From NCBI GenBank assembly GCA_034008185.1, contig CM067086.1:15054007-15118006 (forward strand): a stretch of 64,000 bases of DNA, in the 5' to 3' direction. The notes beneath the pieces were generated by a model. It was not told the origin of the DNA. It saw only the letters and a list, made by a program, of their open reading frames with translations, and did not search any database. The position numbers and the translations under genes are program-made. The DNA comes from Gorsachius magnificus. Lineage: Eukaryota; Chordata; Aves; Pelecaniformes; Ardeidae. This document shows, piece after piece, positions 27,101 to 42,100 of this stretch. The first letter of the stretch is position 1. Every line of letters starts with the position of its first letter.

Positions 27101-30100
27101 TATTTGTATGATAGCAGAATTGTGGAGAAGAATTTATGTATTACTTAGAAAATATAACATAAAATTAAGAAAAAAAAGCAAACCGGTGGCTAAAAATGAA
27201 TTTAAGCAGACTTAAAACCAAATGGAAGTCTTAGAAAGTCCGGTTCCTGCAAGTCCAAGGCACTTCTTCAGATATCCATCCCTGCCATGCTCTCCAGTCC
27301 ACAGGCTTACACATACAAAGGACAGAAAGCCCTAATCTTTACCTTAAAAAAGCAAGCCAGTTTTTCACTTTTAAGAGAGACATACTGTTTTCTTAAATCC
27401 CATAGAGCATACTGGCCTGTGTGTCTGGACTTGATGTAGGTTCCTCACTGCAGCTGACAGTTTAAACCCTTCTATCTTTTCTAGCTTTGGCATTTCCTTC
27501 TAGTCTCACTAATTACCACCAAGGGCTGTGGATTCAAACTTTCTTGTATACTTCTTGGGAAATATGACAGGTTATTTTGAAAGTTTTGCCTCTAAAAATA
27601 TTCTTACTTGCTCCAATCATGATCTGATAATAGCCCAGTTTGGAAGGGACTTCGAAAGATCACCTGATCCAAACATTAATGAAACTATTCCCATTAGTTT
27701 AGTAAGAGCCAAAAATGTTATCCAAATGTGTTTTACTAATGAATATCTAAATAAACCCAACTAAAATTGCTTTCATACTTTTGCACAGGAGAGAAGACAA
27801 CTTTTCTGAGAAGCACTTAAAAGTCACAAACATGTGTCTTTAACACCATTGCTTTAACTCAGAATTCTACAGTTCCTTCAAGAAAACAGTATCAACCCAA
27901 ACCCAAGCCCCCGGTTATATATTTAAGCTAAAAACCCCTACAAAAGTCACAAAGTCATAATAATTTCAAGGTCTGAAATATTCAATGTCAGAAAACATTG
28001 AGATGACTCTTCTCAGAGATAAATAAAAGGGAGAGTTTCTAAATTAAATTCCATTTTCAGATTTAGCACCCTACAAAGCCATTGGTTAAACTGATGTTCC
28101 TTAATAATTTAATACTCTCTATGAAATTCACAGCTGAAAATAACTGGCAATGTATAAATCTCAACATGGCATTTAACATGTAAAGTCTGCCTTGCTATAC
28201 AAAAAAGAGCATCTCAAAAAGAAAAAAGAGTAAATTTCCACTTATGAAGACAATGACTTTCTTAGCATTTAGCTGCAACAGGAATGGCTGTTAAATGTTA
28301 TACCTGCACCGTCTTGCACATGTCAGTTCATGGGGTAGGTGGAGGGGAAGAGGGCTTTAGCCTCCATGCTAGCCAAAATGTCTTCTCCCTCCATGTCTTC
28401 ACATTATCACAACACACACACAATCCTTGTTGCTTACACAGTGCGGTGATTTCTTCCCAGTTTTGCCAGAGCTGGAGAGAATCTGCAGCACTTCACAATA
28501 ACCAGAAGCATTCATGTATGCTTTTGGGTCTTCCTTTATCCTTTTGGAAAAGATAGAAACTGCTGCTCCCCAACATTAGGAAGGAGTTTGCAAATATCTT
28601 GTAGCCATAGCTAGGAACACAGTACGTGTAATACAAAAAGACGACTGTGGTCTTTGTCACCACAAACTAGCATTTTCAAGTTTCTATACCTATCACTTAT
28701 TTTGCTTATGAATATTACCATGCTATCTATAGGGAGGCCAGAGAATACACTACAATCACAATACTTACCAATTCCTGATTTGTTACTAACTTGCTTTTAA
28801 GTTAGTGGATCAGAGAATAAAATACCTAATGCATTAGCAGAATTAAAGGGTCCCAATTAAAACAAACAAATAAAAGAGATCTTCAATTAATCCATCAGAA
28901 AAAGATTTGTAGCAAAGAAAGAATTAAAGGAAATAATGTAATGCATATAGATTTTTTAAAAATGTAAAAATAGGTGCTCTTCTACTTCTTGCTAAAAAAT
29001 GGTTTACTTGAATTTGAACCATGCTATGTATGTAAGGACATGAAAAATATTGTGGAAACACTTTATAAAAACAAGTTGCATTACCCTTCTGGCAATGTTT
29101 GTCATAATATTTAAGGAAGTAAGTAAGGTATTTCTTATTTTCTGATTTCTTCTCTTTTTTTGGCTTTGTTACTAAACACCATTTAATTCTGATAATGAGT
29201 TTAAACAATTCCTTCTTTACCCTTTTTTTGTTGTTTAGCAATTTAGTAATGGGTAAAGCAGGAGCTGGCAAGAAGGTATCCCGGTTACAATGGAGCCTCT
29301 GACTTCTCTGTTGATAGTTTCTAAGCAGTTAACAAAGGTTAGGTTATCAAGGGTATGACAAATAGCCTTATTATGTATAAGGAGACCCCATTAGGCAAGA
29401 CAGTTAAACCTGTTTTATCTAAATTTATCGGTAAATCTAGACTCTAGATAAATTTATTCTTTTTCAAAAGCACATACGTTCTTTAAGGTAAAACTTACAA
29501 GTATTATTGAAAAACTACAGCTTAATTATTTTAGTTCCCTTGATTATCAAACTTTCTCTTTTGGTAATTGCAACCGAACAACGAGGATAGAAGTAGAGGG
29601 GTAGAAAGCAGGCCTTTTCTGTGAAGCAGAGGGTTATCACGGAGGATATTTCTGCCTTCCTGTTAAGTACCAGCTTTAGCAACGCAACAAAAAGGACACC
29701 AGAATATCCTAGCAACAACAACTGGAAAACAATTTCTGTCAGCTGCACAACCCTGTTAACCTGGTCCTAGCATTAGGGCCAGGACATAACTGCCCTTCCC
29801 TAACATAAAAAATAATGAGATAAGAAAGAGAAGGTTTATGCCGTCTTTTGGCACCGAACACCCAGTCCCATTTACTACTTCCTTTAGGAGAACAGACTTC
29901 CCAATCTGTTTTCAATTAATGTTTACCATGGGGCAATGAACTTCTACCCATCTTGAGTGACTATCCAAAAGAGGACCCTGTAATCTAATTTAGCCATCAG
30001 GTACCAGAACTACAGAAAGGAGAGCAAACACAGTACTCCTCATTTCCCTCCATCAAAAAGCAGATAAAGATACATGCGTGCAAAAACACAGGAAAGAAAA

Positions 30101-33100
30101 GAAAGATTGATCCAAGCTTTAAAGTGAACAAATGTTGTATACAACTTCCAAATCTGATCTTTAATTGTGAAGTAAAAACCCAAAGTCAATAGCTTAGTTC
30201 TGTCCAATCAGTCAAAGAATCTCCTTTCTTTGCAATTCCATAAAGAAGCCAAGTGCTTGCATGGATAGCAATGGAGGGGCATATGTATAGATATATATGA
30301 TTTCTAAAAAGGGCCAAGAGTTTCTGGCCCAAATAAGACCTCTACATCTCTGGTCCTGCAAGGGAAGCACTGTAATTACCTTGCAATAGACATTAGCTAC
30401 AATTACAGTTCACTTACTGAAGAACAGTTTAAATAAAATAGGTTCCTTAATGTGATGCTAGAGAATTAGAAGCACCAAGATAATTTGGTCCTTTTTACAA
30501 AGACATGGTTCCTATGCCACAAAACATTATGACAAAGGACCTTGCTTATTAAAAGATGCAGCACTGTTTTCCCAAGGACTGTGAAATATATGTTCACTGT
30601 ACTGACTGTTTCTGTCAGGACAGTATAAGCTGTACAGGAAAGTGTGGTACATTACTTCTCTTGTACATTTTCTGCTTTAACTGCATAATCTGTTCTTTGC
30701 CATTACATCCCTGAACAGTGAAAGGAAAAGAAAGCAAAGGATTGTTCTTCTTGTTCCCCACCCCTTCCCAAAGAAAAGAAGGGTCGGGGAAGAGAACTGT
30801 CCCAAATTCCAAGGAGGAAAAATGAAACCTAAGGTGTCCAAGGCTAGTCACCCTCCAACGGAAAAAGAAAGTGAAAGGTAAGGCTGGCCAACAAGGTGAA
30901 TTCTAGGTGCATCTAACAAATTACAGATTAAGTACATTCTTTGAGGAACATTAACTACATACAAAAGTAGCAGGTCTATCAGGAAAACAGGAAAAAAAAC
31001 CCACCCAAAAAGGACAACACTTAGGGAATGCCTCGCTCACATCAGTACATATGATAATTTAATCAAAAAAGTGCAATAAAAAAAATATACTAAGCTTCTA
31101 AAATCATTCTTTACAATTACTAGGTTGTCATTGCAGAGCATATAGCTTATGACCTCAACATAGAATGTGTATGTTGGGTTAGGTACACTTTCCACGATAA
31201 CTACATAATTTAAGGTGCCTTTTCAATGGCTATAGTTGCAGGACTATAACAATTAATTTCAGGCTGAACTTAAACCATGCTGTGCTCTGCTACATTACAA
31301 ATATTTAGAATGGATCATGCTAGCTAAAATAATGTGGAAACATTTGGAGGAGAGAGAAAAGTTTTTTTTTTTTCACTACTATAAAGAGGTATCATCCATC
31401 AACAATACCATTTACTTACAAAAAATTATATACTAGGCAAAACTATCAGTTTCTGCTTCCTCCTCAACCTCCGTATTAGTGACAAAAGCAAAACATTCTT
31501 AGATTAGAAAAAAATCAAACAAAAACCACACCACTGATGTTGGTCTGCACTCCTACACAATTTAAGAGAAAATTTCATTCAGAAATGTCTTTACTGATAC
31601 ATATCTTGCAAAGTACACCCTTTAGAAAGTCATGAAATCTTTTGCAAACATCCCACAATACATAGCCTATTAATATAAACTATTTCAATAATGAACTATC
31701 CCCTTAAAAAGGTCTCCTTATCTTTGAAGGATTTGTCAGCCTTCAGTGTTAACACATTTTCTGTCAATCCTCTTTCGATAAATTGAAAAAAATAGTATCT
31801 TTAGAGATTTTCTGAATTTCAAGTAACTTCTTAAACTTTTTTTTTAGTTCCTTCCAGGCTACCAGTAGTTTTTTTTTTGAGGTGTTGTCAGCTAATAGAT
31901 TACAGAGATTTCACAATGCTAGGTAATCAGCACTATTATGCAACCAGGGGTTTTTTTGGCTATGCATCTATGACCCTAGTCCGCACCTAAGCCTGAGAAC
32001 CTTATGTTTAAGAAATTATATCCTTTAAGTGGAGACATGCTAACTAGCCGTGTCCCTGCACTGTAACTCAGAGTAAACGAGGTTATCTCAAGCTGTCAGT
32101 GGGACCTTCAGGCAATTAAAGATGAGGCCTAATACAAATTGTTGACTTCTATTGGAAGCATTAATTGTGACTATCAAATCACTTTCTTTCAAATCATTGT
32201 CTAGTTAATCAACAGAACAGAAATTTTTAATATTCTATGATATACTGAAGTTAGCTTTAGAAGCCAGAAGCATTGTATTGATTTTCCAAACAGTAATGGC
32301 AACAAAATAATATCCTTTCCCTCCCCCTTTTATAAACTTTCTTTAATGAAATCATCCTGACAGGACTGTGAGCTTGTTTTCATTCCTTGAGAAAGGAATG
32401 CTTCCTTCAGAATTTCACCACAGTATTTGTAAATAATACAGTACAAGCCTGTTAGGTTTCTGTAAAAGCATAAATGTTTTGAGAGCAGTGAAATAATTGG
32501 TAACATTCATACTTAGTATTGGATTTAATACACTGTGACTAATGTGTATTAAAGAATCACAGAAGACAGGGATGAAAAGGACCTCAAGAGGTCAGGTAGT
32601 CTATCTTCTTGCCCCAAGGCAAGATGAACTACATCTAAACCATCTCTGACAGATATTTACCTAACTTGTCCTTAGAAATTTTCAATTATGGAGGTTCTCC
32701 AATACTCCCCAACCTCCGTTTGCAAGGCAACCTCTTCTTGTGCTAATAATTAGAAAAATATCTTATTCCTAGCCTGTATTTCTACCACTACAGTTTTCTG
32801 TAGCCCATTACTGCTTGTCCTACCTTCATCAGACAACAGAATTACTACCCTCTGTATGTCAGTTTTTAACATGCTTCAAGACTCTGCTTAGATTTGTCTA
32901 AGATCTTCCATTCTTCCATCACGGGCTATACATCCCAGTTCTAGATGTATACCCATCTTCACAACCTTCTCTAACTGATCCAGAGTCTTCTTGAAGGTTG
33001 CTTTCCAAAACTGGACAGCATTGTTATGGCTGAGCAGAACAGAAGTACTTTGCATGTCTTCCACATTAAATTCCGGTTTATCACCTCCATGCTTTTTAAG

Positions 33101-36100
33101 TTATACTTTTTGGTATTATTAATCACACAACACTGCTAATATATGTTATGTTCAAGATACTTTATAACCCCAGATCTTCTTCTGGAGACCTGCTACACTA
33201 TTTTATTTGTTCAATTAATTATTCCTGCAAGTATGATATTCAGCACATCTTCAGCAAATTCCATATAGCTTATTCCAGATCACCAACCTAAATCTTCTCG
33301 AATTCCAATTCTATTATCTAATTTCCTTCCTTTTTTCCAAATTTCTTATGACTGCAATAAAGATATGCCTTGCTCAGGATATGTATCAAGCCAAATTAGT
33401 ACTAGGTGATTACCAGACCCAACACTGGGATAAAACCTGGTACTTCACTCAGGTTCAACTGTGACTCAATGACAGCTTGTTTAGGAGATAAGGATTTAAC
33501 TATCAACATGACAAAAAGAAAACTGTCAAACCAGCCTATGTTCCTCCTTTGACATGATAACAGACTTTACCAATGGAGAGTATCTCCTGTTTTATTTTAG
33601 AGCCTTTTGGCTCTATCCCAGCTGAATACCCATAAGCAAACAAAGGAAACTGGGTGAAACTACCCTAGAAGCTTAAAAATAGATATTTTTTTTTAATGGT
33701 ATTTTTCAGAGCACTGATGTTATTCCACAGATGTCTTCACCTTCCCCTCTCTACTTAAAGATAGGCATCGCTTTGGCCTTCTTGACTTTGTGGAACTTTG
33801 ACAGTTCCTTACGTTTTACCGATGAACTTCATTAGGTCCCAGCTTGAAAAAATTTATGTATTTTCTAGTGTGTTTTTTTCTTATGTAAACTGAGTAGTCC
33901 AATTTGCTGATAATAAGTGAGCTAGGTGCACATCAATTTGGGGATCAGGGTAATGGGAGAAGTAGCTTTTCTCCACTTCCATCATTTTTTAAAAAACTCC
34001 AGTTATACAACACCAATGAACAGAAGTTGAAATTCTAATTCAGTTTATTTTTTTAAATATGTGTCAAAATTGAATGACTGCAAATATGGGAAGCTTAAAT
34101 CTGCCGTTTCTCTATGGAGAAATAAACTTTATTTCAGAGGGTGTAATTCTGAAAAATTCTTTTTCCCACTTTATCTTAACCTTGACCTAGTGCAACCTTT
34201 TTAATACAGGGAATCCAAAACCAGTGGTCAGGGAAGACAATAATCAAAGTTAGAAGACAAATGATCTACTGTAAATGAAGAGAGAGACATACACATCTCT
34301 TCACAGGTCCCATAGATTTCTGTCTGAGAGTTCACTATTCCCAATATGTTCTGAATTCCTCCCTGGCCCTTATCGCATTGCATTGTGGTCTAAGAAAATG
34401 ATGTTTAGAATGGTAGTTGTCTGTTACCTTGGTACCTGCTTTTACTCCCAGCAATACAATTCTCTCATTTCTTGGGAGAGGCTTCCTGAAGTAGACCCAT
34501 GTTGTGGGTGCAGGGAGAAGAAAAGGAGATAAGCCTTCCAAATTCCATCTTTATTTGACTATGCTTCTCACCTCATCACTCTGTGCTCTACTAATTTGCC
34601 AAGCAAATTAACTAAATCTAATCTTTCCAATAGATTAAAACTAAAAGTAAGAATAGAATTTATATGATAAGAATGATGATCTTCTATCAGGATAGCACAC
34701 AAGGAAAATACCAGAGTTAAGCAAGGCTTATTAAATCAAATGCATAAAAGTTAAAGTCCATCTCCTATACTAGACATATGAGTTGATTTGATTTTAATGT
34801 AAAATGTACAAACACTTGACAGCCATATAGTTAGTGGAATTAAGCCCAGAGTCATGAGACATTCTAGTTAGGTAGAGAAAAGACAGAAAGGGAGTTGAAT
34901 TCCTCAGTATAAGCACTTGCAATCTACTGGTCAGATACCCTTTGTGTCTATTCTCTATGGCCCTGCTACTAAAAAAAAAAATTACACACAATATATAAAT
35001 ACAGTTGGTTCAATTATTTACAATAATAATAGTAAAATATAAATTCTCTGCTTTCTTCTGAAAGTGGTTTTTTTTTTTTTCAACATTGCAAGAAGTTACT
35101 TTACGTCCAGTGACATTTCATCATGTAAGAAAGAAACAAATTACAAAGAGACTTGGCTTTTGCTTTTCTACAGCTCTAAGAAAGGTGCTTCATACTGCAC
35201 TTCTTTCATAAACCTGATTTTTTATATTTGAGTGTACTGTAATGAAAATCAATCACAATAAAGCATACCACACTACTACTTCCAGGATTTGGCCCTATAC
35301 ACTGGGATCTATAAAACTAGGTATTATATAAATTAAGTGACTGGGCTGAACAAAGAGATTGCTAGCCTGTGTTTGATGTTTGACTTGACTTGAAATGTCT
35401 CCAAGAAAGACACAATGGACGTGTGTGCTACAGGCTAATATGAGTCTTTGCTACTGTCACTCATTTTCTCTTGGTCTTCCTTAATTCATTACTGATAGAC
35501 ATAAACTATAATAAGTTATTCATTCAGAGAAGAGTTTATGATTTTCTCTGGAATTAGGGGTGTTGTGTAAGACATAATTAGTGATTGTAATTGTATTCAC
35601 AGTATTTTGTATTTTCCTTAGGTGAAGCTGTAGGATGTAAGAAGTAAAAGTCACATAACAAACTAATCTGATATAGCATTCAAAGCTATGTAGGTCAAGG
35701 ATGGCCTGTCTTCTTAGCCCGAAAAACTGTACGGACATCTTCCTAAGACTGATAACCACCTGACACACACATCTCTGAAAGCTGATGGGGCATGGTGCTC
35801 AGGGATTAGTTCACAGACAGATAGTAGTAGTTTTCCCCAGTCCCCACACTCAGCTGTCAGTAGGGCTGGAGTGAACATGCAGCTGTGTCCTAGGCTGTCC
35901 TAGTAATGTCTGCCTTAATTGTCCCTGCCAACTTGCTTCCTCCCACAGCTGGGGAATCACTATACTGAGCTGTCTCTGTGGCACAGCAGCTTTGCTGCCA
36001 GTCATGGCATGTAGCACTAACATGAGAACCAAAGCTGATCTCCTTGTGAGCCATGCAACGCTACAAGGTTTTTCACAGCAAGTGCAGGTACAACAATATC

Positions 36101-39100
36101 CTTTACTACTAATATGCAGACAAAATTTGAACATGCAACAGAAGCATGTGGTATTACAACTTACCATATTTTCATTTTAGGCTCTAAAGACAATTCTTCA
36201 GGAAGGTAAAAACTGTGCCATTTTATGGACTGATACAGTTCTGGAGACATTGTTTTAGAAACATCATAATAATGGCCAAACTTTGTAGATGTCGTTGGGC
36301 TGGCCTGTGGAAACAACAACTCTGATTACAGTAACCTATTAAATTATTATCTGTCAAAAGAAAATTAAGTAGCAATACACCTGAAAGAAACCTGTTTTTT
36401 TTTTTTCCCTTAAGTATGAGCTTCAAGTAGAACAACATTATAATATTTACTACAAAGTTTTGGTTCCACTGTTGACATTCTATAATGCAAATTTTTCACA
36501 CAGAATTTAACCATTGGTGTTCCAAGCTGCATGCTGTTCCACCTATCTGATTTTTCAGTATATGGAAATTACATGGTGCTACAGAAACATTTTCAGTTGA
36601 CTTTGAAAATGTTTCACTTCGTTTATCTATGATCAGTAAGAAAAAATACCATTGCATCTCCATATATCTGATTTTAATAGAAAATTGTAAAAAAGAGTAA
36701 AGAGTTAAAAACTACTTTTTATTTCTGGAATTTTGAATAAGTAGCAGGTTGAGCATTACATAGACATTCTAGACAATAACCATGGTTTACTCTAATGAAG
36801 ATACTTTTTTATCAACTCTCAATTTTGGGTATATAAACCATCATAAAACTCCCAGATTTAATATATACCATACCAGGAATTACACATCTTGAATATGTTT
36901 TGCTAGTAAATAAACAGAGGAAATGAATGCATATTTTTGTTCCACATTAGTGGAGTTCAGCATGCAACTGCAATGCTATTTGAATCTCATATATAATGTT
37001 GAAAAAAAAAGATTGTTATAATATGCAGTATTCAAGCATATGGCAGGTGTCTGCTCTTCGTGTAACAATTCATTTTCTTCATCTTTTCTGATTAAAAAAA
37101 AAAACCTATCCTGTAAAGAATAGTCAAGCAGAGTAAACTTCAGAGGGAAGGAAAGGAAAATACTTGGCACAGATGTAAACCAGTATATAGTATTCTTTAA
37201 TGTTCACACTGTGAAGAAGTAACAGATTACCAAAGCAATATTAAAATTAGGTTATGGCACAAACACCACTGTGCTCCTATCAGATCACCTATTAGTTTAT
37301 TTTGAGGACAACTACCCTAAGCCTGGACTGCATCTAAACTGTGCGTTGTACAATGCAGGACTGTGCAAAAATATAAGTCATTTTTCTATCTGCCAACTCC
37401 AAGACTTACTTCTAAGCTCACATATTAAATGATAAAGTATTAAAATAAAATGCAATATCTCAATGGTTGTGAAAGAGAACAAGTGAGACAGAAAAAGTAA
37501 GAGCTGAAAGTAAGAGAGATGTTGAAGACATTTTCATACCACAGAACAGAATGCCTTTTAAAAGTCATTCTGAAGAGAAGTTTGGATTGGTGGGTAAAAT
37601 GAAATGCTATTTTCTTGCACTTAGAAGTATGGAATTACTTTTGAAAAGTGATCAGAAATAACCCCAGTAGTTTCAAAAGTTTCTTAGTAGGTTCTGTAAC
37701 AACTTAGAACACTCTATAAAAGGATTTTTCATTTAAGCAGGCCAATATATACATTTTATCCACTATCTGAAAGATGAACAGGGTTGTGTGTGTACGCAAT
37801 GAGAATTCTTTGGAACAACTCTGCTCCAATTTCAACATCTGCTACTCTTGCTATATACAGGAATGATGACAGGTATACTGAATTGTTACAACAATGGGAT
37901 CCCCGTAAATTTTTGTATATTGAGCAACAAATTATTTAGTTCCAGCTCCAATTACTACAGAAAGCTTGTGGTTTTCATAAACCTTGGTCCTGCTAATAAA
38001 ATAAGTACTATAACAGTAAAAAGAAGGAATACAGACATGGCTATCTATTTATAACTAGCTTTCTGAAATCAATCAGCCTATGTATTTCCACAGTTTTATT
38101 TTATGCTTCATCTTACCAAAAATATATTAAACTGTTAAGATTCATTAGAATAATTTGATTTAGAGTATTTTGAAATTATTTGATTAATGGATGTTAGTCC
38201 TTGTCAGTTATCAATGAGTAGAAATAGCAACAATAACACAGTATCTTTCCCACAAAACCGACAGAAAAACCAAACTAGACCCAAACTTCTCAGTGAAACA
38301 AATAATTAGTTTTTAATTTAAAAACCCCCACAAAATTGCTCATGTGTATCTAGTCATAACAGGCAGATCAGTTTTATGCAAAAAAAAGATAGAAAAACCC
38401 ATTCTCCGAGTCAGTGTTCCAATTTATTTATCAGCACCTGCTTTTTAAATAAGGAAGTCCAAAAACCCCATAACAATCTATCAAAATCTGAATACTTTTA
38501 ATGTAAAATGTAACTTTATTTAAAATGAGTATTCTGAAAGCAATTTAAACAGGGGCTGTTCTTTGGCCTATAATCTATTCTTTATCCGGATTACAGATCA
38601 GAATGTTTTTACTGCAATCTCTGCCAGAGCTCATCTTTTTATTGTGTAGTTCCAAGCCCCCTTAATGTTTTAGAAAGGCCTTGACTAACTGAACTTTGAT
38701 CTGATGTCTTCATTGAGAAAAGCTCCAGGTTGCCCATTTCAGATGCAAATCCTTACTGAGGCCCAATAGAGTTTAGTAAAAACAGCAAAAAAGAAGAAAC
38801 AAGAAGTTTCCAGGATCCTCTTTGAGAATCCTGAGGCACATTGGTGTCCTTAATCCACCCTGCTGCATGGATTAAGGTAGGTGATAACCTCTCTTGATTC
38901 AAAAGAATAAGCACAGTGCCTACAAACTGGGTGGAGACTAGGATTTGGCTATAATAAAACACCATGCAATAAAAGCTCGGTCTATGTCAGAAGCCTATGA
39001 ATAGGCCTCAATGTACTGCATTCCCAGGCTTAGCGGGGAAGCTTGCAAAAAGCCCACCTGAATCAAGTAAGCATGAATAATCTGTCTTAGCAGAATGACC

Positions 39101-42100
39101 ATGGAGAGTGCGAAGCAGAGACTTTCTATTCCTCTTAAGTTTGATCTGATAAATTTATTAGTGGATTGGAGGCTCAAGCCTGTTCTTTCCTGGATTCCTA
39201 TTTTGCACAAGGAGAAATACACTAAATTGTCAGTGAGCAGAGCATGCTTTTATGCTACCGTCTGCTGTTAATGTTTCTAATTGCAATACTAATGTGCTAG
39301 AAATCTCAGATTTAGGATGAATCAAGGCAGAAAATTGATTTCATGCTGTGACAGTTTATATATTGCCCCAAGAACATAAGCAGTTCATTCAAAAAAAAAA
39401 AAAAAAAAAACCACAAACCACACTGTCTTGCATTGCAAAATAGGCTATCCACATACTCAAAAGTTTAAATGAAATTAACCTCTGATACAGATTAAAGTAA
39501 CAAACTGGCAAAGGCACATCAAGCACAACGCGACCTGTTACTCTGACAGATTTCTTATAGACCTTCTTTTTCTGATGTACTAGGTATATGCAATATGTAA
39601 AGAGAAACTGTGACAGTAATGAAGAGCATTAATATTAATACCACGCATAAGAACAAAAAAGAGTTACCTAGCTAGTCTATATGAGGTCTAATAAATGGGA
39701 AGGGAATATCTGAACTGTTAATGAAAATCTCTTTCATTATTTAGAAATAAAAACTAAATTAGGCATCAAAAATACCACAAAGACAGCTTTTACTCAGCAT
39801 TCTTACTTCAGATAAAGCCAGATATTGGATGGAAAAGTTTTCTGCTAATATGTTTAGCATACATACTTAAAACTATTTGATAGTAGTTTTTGAAAATGTA
39901 CTAGTTTATTAGTTCAATCAGTTTGGAAAATATGCCTTTAAATTTTATTCAACATTATTTTTTTCTGCTAAAAGAAAATTTGAAGAATAAATCACAACCA
40001 AAGTTGTTAATTAAATGATAGTACTAAGTATATTAAACATTGAGGGTGCTGCAAGGCAACATCAGATTTTTCCTCAATGGAGTATATTCACCAATCAAAT
40101 TAATTTAGCAGAGCACCAAAATTTTATAACTTTATAAAATACTGAAAAATATCCATTTCAAAACTATTTTTTTAACTAATTTGAATATTCTGAGGAATTT
40201 TAGGTACAGATAGCTTAAGAATTAGACTTTTATTTGCAAGTTTTTATTTTTAAAATAAATTTAACATATACATAAAAAAATATCGTACCTAAACTATTCA
40301 GAATGAGCAGCATCCATTTCAGAAAGTGACAACGATAACAAGGGAAACACCTCAAAAAGATGGACCATTTTATTGTATTTTGCATAACCAAATTTCAATA
40401 ATCGAGGACAAGTACATTATGTATTGTAGACAAATATTACATTAGTGGAAGAAGTGATTACCTCTATGAAGTTATAGAAGAGGCGTGCACACCTAACTGG
40501 ATTATTTATATGTCTTTCTATTTTGTTAGAACATCAGAACACTATTTGTTAACAAATTGCAATTGTTTCCATATTAATGTACAAGGAATTCTGCTAGATT
40601 TTAAAACAGACAAATTATTTTGGGGATGGTTCAGAGTGGCACAGCAAGCTCCACAATAATAAAATTGATGAGATTATATGATTACCCCGGAGGCTGTTTG
40701 ATTTGGCATGTCACCATATATAAGTCTTTTCTGACACAACTATATAGCCACGTCTGTGCAATTTCACAGAAAACGAAACATGCCAAGCCTAGTAAGATCA
40801 TTTTGTCACATTACAATTATGTTTTTTAAGAATACGACTGAACTTACTAGGCAGTTATGACTACATCTAAACCAGAATTTATAAATGTAGGCTAAAATGT
40901 ATAGACAAAACAAGTTTTTTGTTCTGGATAGTCAAAAATGCTGTAATTTTACTAAAGGTTGATGGTGCCACTGGATTAAATAAGAAATTCACCAGCCGCA
41001 GGAGATACATTATTCACAAAACACTAACAACTGTAAACTCTGAATGACTGACCACTGCGCTTGTTTCTTATATTCTCCCTGCGCAGTGATTAGTTTCTAG
41101 TGACAGTGAAGCTGATATAATCTCAAGTGCTTACTTTGGTCCTTATGCACATGGATAAGCAGGTCAACAGCTTGCTTCCACACAGTACTTCCACTACAGA
41201 GATCTAGTAAGTAGTGTTGATTAAGCCTACTTAAGTAATTTGTGTGCAACTAAATTTGGGCAAACTTTGTAACTGACCATATTATTCAAACTTCAGAAAA
41301 AGCTGTCTCAACTTAATAGTCATTGAAAAATCCCACAGAACTATAATGTTTTTTACCTTTAAATGATTGTCTGTAGTAAGTTTTATAGTTCCTGCAAACT
41401 CTCAAATTCCCTTTCTCTCTGTATCTCTAATAATCAAAAAACATAGTGGTGCATGATAATTTACCCTCAGGAGGCAATCCTGTAACACTGTCCGTTAGCA
41501 GTTCTGTTGTCTAGATTCTACTGAGAAGCATTTGCTCTGCAAATTCATTGTGACTGCAAGAGGAAAAAAGTATGAAATACTGATTACCTCCATTTTTGGT
41601 AAATTTTGGTAGCGCCAGGCTATTTTCATAGAATCCTGAAAATCTTCAGATTTAACAGCTGTCGCTTCTTCTCTCAATTCATTTCTGCAGGTATCATCAA
41701 GCAAAGGGGCTGGAAGTTCCTACAGGTGGAGAGTGACAGAATGTCAGCTATCTACAGTAGAAATGGCAGTTGAGATTTTTATTCCCCTACCCCCCCAAGT
41801 TAGCTAATACAGTTATCTTAATATAATGGACAGTTGTAAAATCTGTAACAAAACTTGATTAAAATAACTGTTCTGAAAGACTGGCTCCTACTAATACCGA
41901 GTGTGAAAAAACCCCATGTAATTATTATGGGAAAATGAATTATTATAAGAGAATGCAGAATGGAAATATCACATTGTATACTCTAAACAAGCAATACATC
42001 TTGAGCAGCATCTACATTCCTTTTTTTGTGTAAATCTTTCTTTCAATGTTGATCTCCTAAACTATTCCATTTCTGAGAATAGATAAGTTCCCTGCATAGT

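Larger units (their letters stand above)
26443..36164 (-). other. ELP4 intron 5
   Basis: This complete 9722-bp intron contains a poly-T pair (26987-27015), a short CR1 fragment (27636-27690), an inverted repeat at 29421-29455 and an old CR1 (32553-33500). Otherwise it is AT-rich with no gene. Confidence 0.85.

Noticed and set aside
41629..41640. CATAGAATCC, resembling a CR1 octamer tail
   Set aside because: It lies inside ELP4 exon 4 and is coding sequence (part of the QDSMKI region).
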